Part shown: in pieces, positions 1-8,266 of the stretch
Layout: every line of letters starts with the position of its first letter
Position numbering within the stretch: the stretch's first letter is position 1
DNA from: Lacihabitans sp. CCS-44
GTDB lineage: Bacteria; Bacteroidota; Bacteroidia; Cytophagales; Spirosomataceae
Assembly (NCBI RefSeq): GCF_024343735.1
Contig: NZ_RJUE01000061.1
Coordinates: forward strand, 62,001-126,000
Direction of reading: 5' to 3'
DNA: 64,000 bases
The notes under the pieces: model-generated
What the model saw: the letters and a program-made list of their open reading frames with translations, nothing else
What the model was told of the DNA's origin: nothing
Database searches by the model: none
Made by a program: the position numbers and the translations under genes

Positions 1-10
1 TTTATTTTTT

Positions 11-436
11 TTAAAGACTTTCTATATATTTTTTGAAACTGTCCAGAATAGCCTGCCACCCACCTTTTTGCAATTCCACCGAGTTTTCTGTTTCTGCCAC
101 GAATACTTCCTTTAGCTTAGTTCCTGATCCGTCTTTTTCAAAGAATATATCTGCGGTGCGGCCGTCTTCCATGGTATAGCTAATTTTTTGATGGGCTATA
201 ACCTCGCTGTAAACACCAATAAAATCAAATCCAAAACTGCCATCTTTGGCCTCCATGCGGTTGTTGAATTGACCACCCACCCTGAGGTCATTAGAAGCTC
301 TTGGGGTATGCCAATCTTCTGAGGCAGCATTCCATTTTACAACGTGTTCGGGCGAATTAAAACATTCCCAAACAAGGTCAATCGAAGCATTTATATTTAC
401 TTCAACGGTGATTTTTGTTATTTCAGGCGACTCCAT
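11..436 (-). CDS. SRPBCC / AHSA1-like protein
   Basis: Small soluble protein of 141 residues with the START-like (SRPBCC) pattern of the AHSA1 family: an N-terminal strand TKITVEVNINAS, then VWECFNSPEHVVKWNAASEDWHTP, a central GGQFNNRMEAKDGSFGFDFIGVYSEV and a C-terminal helix GGWQAILDSFKKYIESL. The fold forms a hydrophobic cavity, but the ligand cannot be predicted here. It is divergent from the GlxA-type regulator, with 121 bp between the start codons, so the regulator may control it. A TAnnTTTG-like element (TAACTTTG on the minus strand, 465-472) lies 28 bp upstream of the ATG. It resembles the AHSA1-like gene at 14674. Confidence 0.85.
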   Translation of the reverse strand: MESPEITKITVEVNINASIDLVWECFNSPEHVVKWNAASEDWHTPRASNDLRVGGQFNNRMEAKDGSFGFDFIGVYSEVIAHQKISYTMEDGRTADIFFEKDGSGTKLKEVFVAETENSVELQKGGWQAILDSFKKYIESL

Positions 437-464
437 TTTTGTATAATTAAATTTATTTTTAATA

Positions 465-472
465 CAAAGTTA
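465..472 (-). promoter_or_regulatory. candidate -7 element for the SRPBCC gene
   Basis: Reads TAACTTTG on the minus strand and matches the Bacteroidota -7 consensus TAnnTTTG. I saw no good -33 TTG partner, so this is tentative. Confidence 0.3.
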
Positions 473-523
473 AAAGAAGAACTTGGATATTAAAGTGCAT
501 AAAAAAGACATTTGAAAGGCGTT

Positions 524-553
524 TTGCGTCATTGTTTTTTTTCGATATATTTG
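524..553 (+). promoter_or_regulatory. Bacteroidota-type promoter of the GlxA-family regulator
   Basis: TTG at 524-526, a 19-bp spacer and TATATTTG at 546-553 closely fit the -33 TTTG / -7 TAnnTTTG consensus. The -7 box ends only 4 bp before the ATG at 558, so transcription would begin at or near the start codon, giving a leaderless or nearly leaderless mRNA. Confidence 0.5.
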
Positions 554-557
554 AGTT

Positions 558-1529
558 ATGAAAAAAGTAAGCATTTTAGTTCCTGAAAGCTCGGTTATGC
601 AAGCCATAGCCGACCCTCAATATTGTTTTAGTGCAGTGAATCAGTTTTTGATAATTTCTGGGGCATCTCCGTTGTTTGATATACAATTGGTAGGTTTAAG
701 AAAAGAAGTAAAACTGAATGGGGGTCAATTTTCAATTCATACGGATGCACTTATAGACGAAATAGAAACAACGGATTTAGTAATCATTCCAGCATTATTT
801 GGCGATTTGAATGCAGCCATTGAGGCCAATGGAGACTTTTTACCTTGGATTAGAAAGCAAAGAGAAAATGGTGCAGAAGTAGCTTCACTTTGCTTAGGAG
901 CATTTTTGTTGGCCTCTACAGGCCTTTTGGATGGAAAAAAATGCTCGACTCATTGGGGCTTTACGAATGAATTCAGAAGGATGTTTCCGTTTGTTGAAGT
1001 ACAAGATGGGAGCATAGTGACTGAAGAAAATGGCATATATTCAAGCGGAGGAGCTACTTCTTATTGGAATTTGCTCCTACATTTGGTAGAAAAATATACC
1101 AGTAGAGAAACAGCAATCTTAACTTCGAAATACTTCGCAATAGATATAGACAGAAATAATCAATCGGCTTTTGCTATGTTTAAAGGCCAAAAAGAGCATA
1201 AAGATATTGAAATTCAGAAAGTGCAGGACTATATAGAACAGAACATTGAAGGTAAATTTTCGGTGGAAGAACTTGCAGATTTGGTGGCATTAGGTAGAAG
1301 GAGTTTTGAGCGGAGATTCAAATCAGCCACCAACAATTCGGTGCTGGAGTATATTCAAAGAGTCAAAATAGAAACTGCAAAGCGGAGTTTTGAAAACAGC
1401 CGCAAAAACATTAACGAGGTAATGATGGACGTTGGTTATTCTGATAATAAGGCCTTTAGGACAACTTTTAAAAAGATAACTGGTTTGACCCCGATAGAAT
1501 ATCGCAACAAATACCGCAAGATGGCTTAA
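558..1529 (+). CDS. GlxA-family transcriptional regulator (DJ-1/PfpI + AraC HTH)
   Basis: Protein of 323 residues with the two-domain GlxA layout. Residues about 1-190 form a DJ-1/PfpI (class I glutamine amidotransferase-like) sensing domain, with the nucleophile-elbow-like motif VASLCLGAFLLASTGLL followed by STHW. Residues about 215-320 form an AraC-type double helix-turn-helix, with FSVEELADLVALGRRSFERRFK and the closing VMMDVGYSDNKAFRTTFKKITGLTPIEYRNKY. Family members are cytoplasmic DNA-binding regulators in which the DJ-1 part probably binds a small molecule. The divergent SRPBCC gene is the likeliest target, which is inference. The ATG is fixed by the promoter directly in front of it. 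Confidence 0.92.
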   Translation: MKKVSILVPESSVMQAIADPQYCFSAVNQFLIISGASPLFDIQLVGLRKEVKLNGGQFSIHTDALIDEIETTDLVIIPALFGDLNAAIEANGDFLPWIRKQRENGAEVASLCLGAFLLASTGLLDGKKCSTHWGFTNEFRRMFPFVEVQDGSIVTEENGIYSSGGATSYWNLLLHLVEKYTSRETAILTSKYFAIDIDRNNQSAFAMFKGQKEHKDIEIQKVQDYIEQNIEGKFSVEELADLVALGRRSFERRFKSATNNSVLEYIQRVKIETAKRSFENSRKNINEVMMDVGYSDNKAFRTTFKKITGLTPIEYRNKYRKMA

Positions 1530-1535
1530 TGTTAC

Positions 1536-1555
1536 CTACTAACATTAGTAGTACC
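1536..1555. promoter_or_regulatory. palindromic operator candidate upstream of the surface-protein operon
   Basis: ACCTACTAACATTAGTAGTA contains an inverted repeat with 7-bp arms CTACTAA / TTAGTAG and a 2-nt spacer (1538-1553). It lies 50 bp before the ATG at 1604. The identical 20 bp recurs at 19643-19662, 48 bp from its palindrome to the ATG of the giant repeat protein. In both places a TAnnTTTG box follows 21-23 bp later, so the palindrome overlaps the expected -33 region. Confidence 0.55.
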
Positions 1556-1574
1556 GCCGCTAAATAATCAAAAC

Positions 1575-1582
1575 TAGCTTTG
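1575..1582 (+). promoter_or_regulatory. -7 promoter element of the surface-protein operon
   Basis: TAGCTTTG matches TAnnTTTG and lies 21 bp after the palindrome at 1538-1553 and 21 bp before the ATG at 1604. Confidence 0.45.
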
Positions 1583-1603
1583 TGTCGAACAAAAAACAAA
1601 GCT

Positions 1604-3082
1604 ATGAAAAGATTATTTATGCTACTGTTCCTCCTAAATGCCTATTTGGTTCAAGCTCAAGTGGAAATGAGAGCGGATTCTGCAATTATCAAATCCAAGC
1701 TTAGAATCATAAATCATAGTGAAGGCTCGGGAAAAATTCTTACTTCTGATGCACTTGGAAATGCCACTTGGCAGACTCCTTCTTCGGGCGGAGGCCTTTG
1801 GACCCAGACTTTAGGGTTTATAGAGAATACCAATTCCAATGGATTTTGGTCAAGATATGCATCCCCATTGCCCATTGGGGCTAATAATACTACGTATCCC
1901 CCAGCTGCACCAACATCTGGCAATGGAACCCGAATGGCATGGATACCCTCACGAAGTGCATTTCAAGGTGGGACATTTAATACCTTAGACGGATCGGTAA
2001 GATTCGTTTCCGAGAACATAGGGCTGTTTAGTTTTTGTTATGGTCTTAATTCAGAGTCAAGGTCGAGAGGTGGCATAGCAATGGGTGAAGGAGCTATTGC
2101 GGATGGCAGCAGTAATACAATAGCCTTTGGGGAATCTGTTCAAGTTAGAGGACTGAGAAATCTTGGAGCAGGTTTCTCTAATATTATAGAAGATGGCTCT
2201 GACAATACCATTTTATTTGGCGTAAATTCAAATGCAGTCGCAGGCCAGTACAATCATGGTTTAGGTTGGGGACTAGAAATGAATGGTTTTGGGACTTCTA
2301 CTTTAGGTACATTTAATCTTTTACCTTTTTTGGAAGCACCAACACAATCTAACACTTCTTGGGTAGCTGCTGATCCGCTACTTATAGTAGGAAATGGGCA
2401 GTCCAACCTTGCACGGTCAAACGCTATGGTTATTCAAAAAAATGGCATTGTAAATATCGGAATAACGCCAAATAGCTCAACAACTTACAAGCTTAGAGTG
2501 GGAGGTAGTATGAGTGCAAGTAGTACTGTACAAGCAGCCAACTTACGAGCCACAAATTTGCAGGGAACTGGAATTAGAGATGTATGCACAGATGCAAGCG
2601 GGAATTTGGTAGAATGTGCCAGTGCAAGTTTTGGAACACACAATGTTTCGGCTTTCGGCTTTCAGGTTTATACAACTTCAGCTGGTGCAGCGTCAAATTT
2701 TCAAAGAGATGTGGTCAATGGATTTGTTTCATTCGTGAGCAATACTAAACAAACAGAAGCTTTTTTGTATGCTCCAGTAGAGCTGCCAAATGGATTTACA
2801 GTTAATCAGATGGCTTTTCACTATAAGCAAAGTGCAGGAGGAACGATGTCGGTGTATTTTAAAAAAGTAGCAAAACAAAATGCAGGCCCCGCAACAAATA
2901 TTATAACTGTAAGCTCAAGTGCTGGAGCTGGTGTACTGGAAACATTGGGAACACCAAGCACAACTGAGGTAATTGACAATGCCCAGTTTTATTATTTTCT
3001 ATTTGTAGAAGCAGGAACTGTTTGGTTGGGCAATGCCATGGCCTTAAGAGGTGTAATGTTTTATCCAGAAAAAGTAAAATAA
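1604..3082 (+). CDS. secreted surface protein with YadA-head-like region
   Basis: The ATG at 1604 starts a clear signal peptide (MKRLFMLLFLLNAYLVQAQ), so I prefer it to an upstream in-frame TTG at 1580; the product is 492 residues. The middle has short Gly/Ala/Ser repeats such as GGIAMGEGAIADGSSNTIAFGES, similar to the left-handed beta-roll of YadA heads and some tail fibres. The modules GTRMAWIPSRSAFQGG and DPLLIVGNGQSNLARSNAM recur in the S74 protein that ends this operon (8267), so the two are paralogues. This one lacks the S74 chaperone and ends in a separate beta-rich domain. It is first in the operon and probably cell-surface or extracellular. Function unknown. Confidence 0.8.
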   Translation: MKRLFMLLFLLNAYLVQAQVEMRADSAIIKSKLRIINHSEGSGKILTSDALGNATWQTPSSGGGLWTQTLGFIENTNSNGFWSRYASPLPIGANNTTYPPAAPTSGNGTRMAWIPSRSAFQGGTFNTLDGSVRFVSENIGLFSFCYGLNSESRSRGGIAMGEGAIADGSSNTIAFGESVQVRGLRNLGAGFSNIIEDGSDNTILFGVNSNAVAGQYNHGLGWGLEMNGFGTSTLGTFNLLPFLEAPTQSNTSWVAADPLLIVGNGQSNLARSNAMVIQKNGIVNIGITPNSSTTYKLRVGGSMSASSTVQAANLRATNLQGTGIRDVCTDASGNLVECASASFGTHNVSAFGFQVYTTSAGAASNFQRDVVNGFVSFVSNTKQTEAFLYAPVELPNGFTVNQMAFHYKQSAGGTMSVYFKKVAKQNAGPATNIITVSSSAGAGVLETLGTPSTTEVIDNAQFYYFLFVEAGTVWLGNAMALRGVMFYPEKVK

Positions 3083-3109
3083 GTTTTGATTTTAAATATC
3101 AGAAACCCC

Positions 3110-3478
3110 ATGAAAACATTAAGAAAGAAACTCATCAAAGATTCCACTGAAATTATTGCACCATTTACTTCGGTTCATGTGGGCTCTAGGCTGGAGTTTT
3201 GTCCGACTGAAATCATCATGATTCAGGCCGATATCAGCTATTCTTATCTGTATTTGAGAAATGGCCGTAAAATCATAGTCAGCACCAATATTCAAAAGTT
3301 GGAAGAGCGTTTTCTGCCTTTCAGAAACATGGTGAGGATTCACCGCTCTACTATGATTAATACGCAGTTTTTGAAATACGTCGAAGGCACTAACGCCTTT
3401 TTAATCAATGACATGCAGTGTATAATTTCCCGTAGAAAAAGAATCGATTTGTTTAAAGCTATTCAAATAAATAATTAA
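3110..3478 (+). CDS. orphan LytTR DNA-binding regulator
   Basis: The ATG at 3110 gives 122 residues; an upstream in-frame TTG at 3086 is less likely. The protein is essentially one LytTR domain: IIMIQADISYSYLYLRNGRKIIVSTNIQKLEERF followed by the diagnostic FRNMVRIHRSTMIN. There is no receiver or membrane part, so any signal must come from elsewhere. It lies 27 bp after the first surface-protein gene and 5 bp before the next, inside a run of secreted proteins, which suggests it regulates this operon (inference). LytTR proteins bind promoter-proximal repeats; the palindrome at 1538 and its copy at 19645 are possible sites. Confidence 0.9.
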   Translation: MKTLRKKLIKDSTEIIAPFTSVHVGSRLEFCPTEIIMIQADISYSYLYLRNGRKIIVSTNIQKLEERFLPFRNMVRIHRSTMINTQFLKYVEGTNAFLINDMQCIISRRKRIDLFKAIQINN

Positions 3479-3483
3479 TAATC

Positions 3484-4485
3484 ATGAAACAAAAACTAAC
3501 ATTGCTCTTGGTATTTTTAAGTATTTCATCTTCATTTGCTACTCTTCGTCGGGTAAATAACAATGTGGGTATAGTACCTGTGGCTACTCTGGTGTATACT
3601 ACCCTCGATGCCGCAATTGCTGATGCCGTAAATGGCGATACTATTTATGTGGAGCCGTCAACAACAAGCTATTCTATGGGTTCAGTACTTATCAAAAGAC
3701 TTATTTTTATTGGCGATGGTTATCAGAAAGGAAGCAATGCCAATTTGATAAGTCCATTGTCATTCAGTTTGAACGAATCTATTATCACAGCTAACTTTGC
3801 AATAAACACTGGGGCAGAGAATAGTGCATTTATTGGTATGAGATTAAATGGAGATATCACTGTAAATGCCTCAAATATTCTTTTCAAGAGATGTTCTTTT
3901 ACTCCATCAAACAGCGGCGGAAATTTGGTCTTAAATTCATCATCTAATATTGTGGAACAGTGTTTCTTCAGTTTAAATGGTGGTGGGCATGGCGATATTA
4001 ATGGCAGTGGAAGCGGCAATATTTTTAGAAACTGTATCATACAAGACATCATGTTTAATCAAGTTAATCCGTTGGTTGACCAATGTTTTTTGGGTGGCGT
4101 ACAGACTATCGTAAATGGAACCTTTACTAATTGTATCGTAGGTACAAATAACTACAGTGTAGGTACCAATTCTACATTTAGTTTTAGCATAAAAATTGGG
4201 GCCGTTTTTGGAACTCCAGGAAGTAATAATATAGAGAATGCAGTTTTGTCAGATGTTTTTGAATCAAGCAGTCCAACTTTCGACAAAAACTACCGTTTGA
4301 AAGTCGGTTCATCGGCTATAGGAACTGGCAATACTGGCCAAAATATTGGGCCATTCGGTGGTGCAGATCCCTATAGACTATCAGGGCAGGCTGGAATTCC
4401 TACAATAAGAAACTTCTTTCTAAGTACGACCGGTTCAACAGCTTCAGGGCTCTCTGGGAGTATCACAGTGCAGTCTAACAACTAA
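3484..4485 (+). CDS. secreted beta-helix-like protein
   Basis: Protein of 333 residues with the signal peptide MKQKLTLLLVFLSISSSFA. After YTTLDAAIADAVNGDTIYVEPSTTSY, a typical opening of right-handed parallel beta-helix proteins, come short rungs such as NASNILFKRCSF, NSSSNIVEQCFF and GSGNIFRNCII. No catalytic pectate-lyase residues could be identified. It ends at QSNN with no sorting domain. It is third in the operon, 5 bp after the LytTR gene and 6 bp before the next. Probably secreted and of unknown role; some members of this fold bind polysaccharide. Confidence 0.72.
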   Translation: MKQKLTLLLVFLSISSSFATLRRVNNNVGIVPVATLVYTTLDAAIADAVNGDTIYVEPSTTSYSMGSVLIKRLIFIGDGYQKGSNANLISPLSFSLNESIITANFAINTGAENSAFIGMRLNGDITVNASNILFKRCSFTPSNSGGNLVLNSSSNIVEQCFFSLNGGGHGDINGSGSGNIFRNCIIQDIMFNQVNPLVDQCFLGGVQTIVNGTFTNCIVGTNNYSVGTNSTFSFSIKIGAVFGTPGSNNIENAVLSDVFESSSPTFDKNYRLKVGSSAIGTGNTGQNIGPFGGADPYRLSGQAGIPTIRNFFLSTTGSTASGLSGSITVQSNN

Positions 4486-4491
4486 TTTGCC

Positions 4492-7400
4492 ATGAAAAAA
4501 ATACTTACTATCATCCTATTTATGGGGTGGTCTTGCTTGAGCTTTGCACAGAACATCCAGAGGATTGAATATTTTATTGATAATGACCCAGGTTTTGGAA
4601 ATGGTACAGATGTTCCTTTCACAGGAAGTAATATCGTAACCACCAATTTAAGCATACCTATGCCAGTGGACTTATCAAAAGGGTTTCATAAATTTTATGT
4701 AAGGGCTAAAAACACCAATGGTGTTTGGAGTATGGTTACTTCTCAAAATTTTTTCAAAACCGATGATTTGTCGTCCCTTCAAAATATTGTAAAATTAGAA
4801 TATTTTATAAACAACGATTTAGGCATTGGACAAGGCGTAAATATTCCTATTACGGCAAATACAAATATAACCAGTAGTTTCAGTGTTCCTTTACCAGTGA
4901 ACCTTCCTAACGGTTTTCACAAATTTTTAATCAGAGCCAAAGATATTTCGGGGAAATGGAGTATGATTTATTCTCAGTCATTCTTTAAAACGACTGATCT
5001 GCCGACTCTACAAAATATTACTAAGCTAGAATATTTTATAGATTCAGATACTGGCTTTGGGCAGGGAGTCAACATACCTTTTTCGGCAGGAAATCAAATA
5101 AGCCAGAGTTTTAATATCTCATTGGCATCAGATTTAGCTGTCGGCTTTCACAAGTTTTGTATAAGAGCCAAAGATGTATCAGGAAAATGGAGTACTGTGT
5201 TTTTTCAGAATTTCTACAAAACGAACGATTTGATAAACCTCCAAAATATTGTAAAACTTGAATACTTTGTAGATATAGACCCAGGTGTGGGGTTGGCAAC
5301 AAATTTCCCCATCACCTCAAGTAATCTTTTAAATATAGACGAGCCAATTTTCGAAATATCACCCGCACTTTTAGGTGGAAACCATAGCCTTTTTATCAGG
5401 GCAAAAGACGCATCGGGCAAATGGAGCATGATAGCTCAAAAGCCGTTTATAAACTGCGAAGTTGGAGCCACCGTTTCTGCAAATCCATCACCGGCATCGT
5501 GTGGAACACCAATCAATGTAAATGTAACTTTGCAGAACAATAACAGCAGTTCATTGAGTTGGTCATGGTTTAAAAACGGAATCGAAATACCAAATTCAGC
5601 AAATCTTAGCTCAGTTGTTGCTACCGAAACTTCCCATTTTTTAGTGAAACTTACCACAACTGGCAATGGGGCATGCAATTCTACAAGCAGTAATTTATTA
5701 CGCGTTTTTGTTAGAACAGCAGACTCTGTTCGCATAAAAACCAACGTCATAGGAACAAATTGTAACAATGCCGCCACGCTCGAAGTTGATAGTCAAAACT
5801 CACTGATAACCAATGGGTTTGGTGTATCTTATACTTGGTTTTTGAATAACTCAGCTTTACCTAACTCCAACTCGCCAGCACTTACTGTAACCCAAGGCGG
5901 TACATACAAAGTAAGGATAAATTATAGCGGAGGCTTGGCCGCTTGTGGTTTTATAGAATCAAATCTCGTGGAGATTCAAGAGAAAATACCTTTGGTAGCA
6001 ATTTCGCCAATTAGTAGTTTACCCGATAAAATTGTGGTTTGTATAGGAACAACAATTCAACTCAATGCAATAACAGACTTAACAGGGAACCTGAGCTATC
6101 AATGGTTCAAAAACAACCAGCCCTTGAATGGTCAAACTGAAGCCAACCTTCTGGTGAGTAATGCTGAGGGAAGCTATAAAGTCAGTATTTCGGGTGGTAA
6201 TTGTTCAAATTTAACATCTGCTAGTTATCTCTTAAGTTATTCTGGTAGTGCCACCGAAAGTCCAACGATGAACCTCGTAAGTGGCCTGCTAAACAGCTGC
6301 CCAGGTAGTTTGGCTACGCTTTCGGTTGCAGGATGCAGTGGATTGGTAGAATGGAATAATGGGTTTGAAGGCTCATCATTATCGGTGACCCAGCTTAACT
6401 CCGCTTTTACCTATCAGGCTATATGCCGGACTACTTGTATGCATCAGGTGGCCTCTCCTAAAACCTTTTCTCCCAATGGCACAACCTTAGCAGCTGCAAG
6501 TATTTCAGTAGATGATTTTCCCTTGACCACCAGATACAGCATATCACCTGTTTCGTCGAGTGGTCACGGAACTGCCTATCGCTATAATGAATTTAGTCCA
6601 GCAGTGGCTGTAGCATCGCTTGAAGGAGGCAGTAATTACTATATTACCTCGAAATTTGAATTTAATGCTTTTAAAAAAACAAATAGTCTACTCTTTCATC
6701 AAACAGAAATAAGCACAGGAATTCCAATCATAAATATAAATGGAGTCGATATCATTTCATTGCGAAACAATCATTTTTTAATGGCTGGATTTACCAATGC
6801 AGGCATCGTGGGAGATAAATCAATTTCTAGTTTTGGTGGAGATGACTTTTGGATACTTTCCAGAAATATTTCTGGGGCCAAGCTTTGGGACAAGGCTTTT
6901 GGCGGAAGTGGAGCGGAGTCTTTAAATAAGGTCTTACAACTACCCAATGGCGATTTAATTTTGGCAGGAAATTCCTCTTCCGGAATTAGTGGCAACAAGA
7001 CCGCCACTCACCATGGCAACAATGATTTTTGGGTAGTAAAAACCGATTCGCTTGGAAATAAATTAGCTGATTTCTCCTATGGGGGTAGCGGAAATGACCG
7101 ACTTAGTGATGTGCTTTTACTTTCCAATGGAAACATTCTTTTGGTGGGAAATAGTGATTCTGGCATTTCTGGCAATAAAACAACTGCCGCAATAGGCAGT
7201 GGTGATATTTGGGCAGTCGTGATTAATGCAAGTGGTGTCAAGGTTTGGGAAAAGACATTCGGGACATCACAAACTGAAGGGCCTTATGCAGTGGAAGAGA
7301 AAAATGAGCATCTTTATATTGCCGTCAATTCTTCGAATATTAATGGCAACGGTATTTATAAAATAAATCTGAATGGAGATTTTGTGCAAACTGCTGCTTA

Positions 7401-8256
7401 CACATTTAATGATTATTTTCCTGCCATTAGTTCCAGTTTTACTATGAAGGATATACATAAAAGCCCTACAAACGACTTGGTGGTGGTGGGTAGAGTTAAT
7501 GGACAGGCCACATTTGGCAACATCCAATATGCTTATGATTATTTACTTATGTTTGAAATTCAAGAAGACTTAACTATAATAAACACCACTAAAACAACTT
7601 TTGGTAGTACGCTTAGTGATGACTTAGGGACAACTTTTTTTGATAAAGAAGGCAATTTTCATCTTATCAAATCCAATGATATTTTTAATTGTCCAGAATC
7701 TGGAGATCCGCTTTATTCTTTATATTATTTAGATAATTCGGCTCAGAACACCACACTCTGCAACAGAGGAAACATCACCGATGGACATTGGTTTAAATGG
7801 ACTGTAAGTAAATATAACTTTCAAAGTCGCTCATACACTGATTTTTGCAAAGGGAAGGAGTTTTTATTAAAGGCCAGTATACCAAACCAAGAGAACTTAC
7901 GAAATCTCCAATTTAATTGGAGCGATGGACAAACGGGTCAAATCATCAAAATAACTCCTCAAACTCGCCTGCCACTGTATGCATCTTATGCTCAAAATGG
8001 CTCGGGTAGCGTTTGTGGCTCTACGGTGGCATCTGTAAATCTCTATCCTTATGGCGACAAATTGGTCTTGGCTGGAAATAACTTTACGGACGCCAATATC
8101 AAATTTGCCTACAAAGAGATTTCTTCTTCTGAAAATCTCGGTTTGTCGGCAAATTACAAGTCGGAGGGAGGTATAACACTCAGTCCTGGTTTTCAGATAA
8201 GTGGATTCAGTAACAAGGTCTTCAAAGCCGAAATAGGAGGCTGTACCAATCAATAA
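4492..8256 (+). CDS. large secreted multidomain protein with GCX C-terminus
   Basis: Protein of 1254 residues with signal peptide MKKILTIILFMGWSCLSFAQ. Residues about 20-320 hold four repeats of roughly 77 residues, each opening YFIDxDxGxGxGxxxPF and closing GFHKFxxRAKDxSGKWSM. Next come Ig-like modules (for example LSYQWFKNNQPLNGQ...GSYKVSISGGNCS), then about residues 740-980 propeller-like repeats of the GGSGxExLxxVLxLxNGxxLLxGNSxSGISGNK type. The C-terminus LSPGFQISGFSNKVFKAEIGGCTNQ segment is the GCX ('3-coathanger stack') signature, shared here with the products at 19709 and 43798. Fourth gene of the operon, 10 bp before the S74 gene. Probably an extracellular adhesin or structural protein. 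Confidence 0.83.
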   Translation: MKKILTIILFMGWSCLSFAQNIQRIEYFIDNDPGFGNGTDVPFTGSNIVTTNLSIPMPVDLSKGFHKFYVRAKNTNGVWSMVTSQNFFKTDDLSSLQNIVKLEYFINNDLGIGQGVNIPITANTNITSSFSVPLPVNLPNGFHKFLIRAKDISGKWSMIYSQSFFKTTDLPTLQNITKLEYFIDSDTGFGQGVNIPFSAGNQISQSFNISLASDLAVGFHKFCIRAKDVSGKWSTVFFQNFYKTNDLINLQNIVKLEYFVDIDPGVGLATNFPITSSNLLNIDEPIFEISPALLGGNHSLFIRAKDASGKWSMIAQKPFINCEVGATVSANPSPASCGTPINVNVTLQNNNSSSLSWSWFKNGIEIPNSANLSSVVATETSHFLVKLTTTGNGACNSTSSNLLRVFVRTADSVRIKTNVIGTNCNNAATLEVDSQNSLITNGFGVSYTWFLNNSALPNSNSPALTVTQGGTYKVRINYSGGLAACGFIESNLVEIQEKIPLVAISPISSLPDKIVVCIGTTIQLNAITDLTGNLSYQWFKNNQPLNGQTEANLLVSNAEGSYKVSISGGNCSNLTSASYLLSYSGSATESPTMNLVSGLLNSCPGSLATLSVAGCSGLVEWNNGFEGSSLSVTQLNSAFTYQAICRTTCMHQVASPKTFSPNGTTLAAASISVDDFPLTTRYSISPVSSSGHGTAYRYNEFSPAVAVASLEGGSNYYITSKFEFNAFKKTNSLLFHQTEISTGIPIININGVDIISLRNNHFLMAGFTNAGIVGDKSISSFGGDDFWILSRNISGAKLWDKAFGGSGAESLNKVLQLPNGDLILAGNSSSGISGNKTATHHGNNDFWVVKTDSLGNKLADFSYGGSGNDRLSDVLLLSNGNILLVGNSDSGISGNKTTAAIGSGDIWAVVINASGVKVWEKTFGTSQTEGPYAVEEKNEHLYIAVNSSNINGNGIYKINLNGDFVQTAAYTFNDYFPAISSSFTMKDIHKSPTNDLVVVGRVNGQATFGNIQYAYDYLLMFEIQEDLTIINTTKTTFGSTLSDDLGTTFFDKEGNFHLIKSNDIFNCPESGDPLYSLYYLDNSAQNTTLCNRGNITDGHWFKWTVSKYNFQSRSYTDFCKGKEFLLKASIPNQENLRNLQFNWSDGQTGQIIKITPQTRLPLYASYAQNGSGSVCGSTVASVNLYPYGDKLVLAGNNFTDANIKFAYKEISSSENLGLSANYKSEGGITLSPGFQISGFSNKVFKAEIGGCTNQ

Positions 8257-8266
8257 ATTCTAAAAA

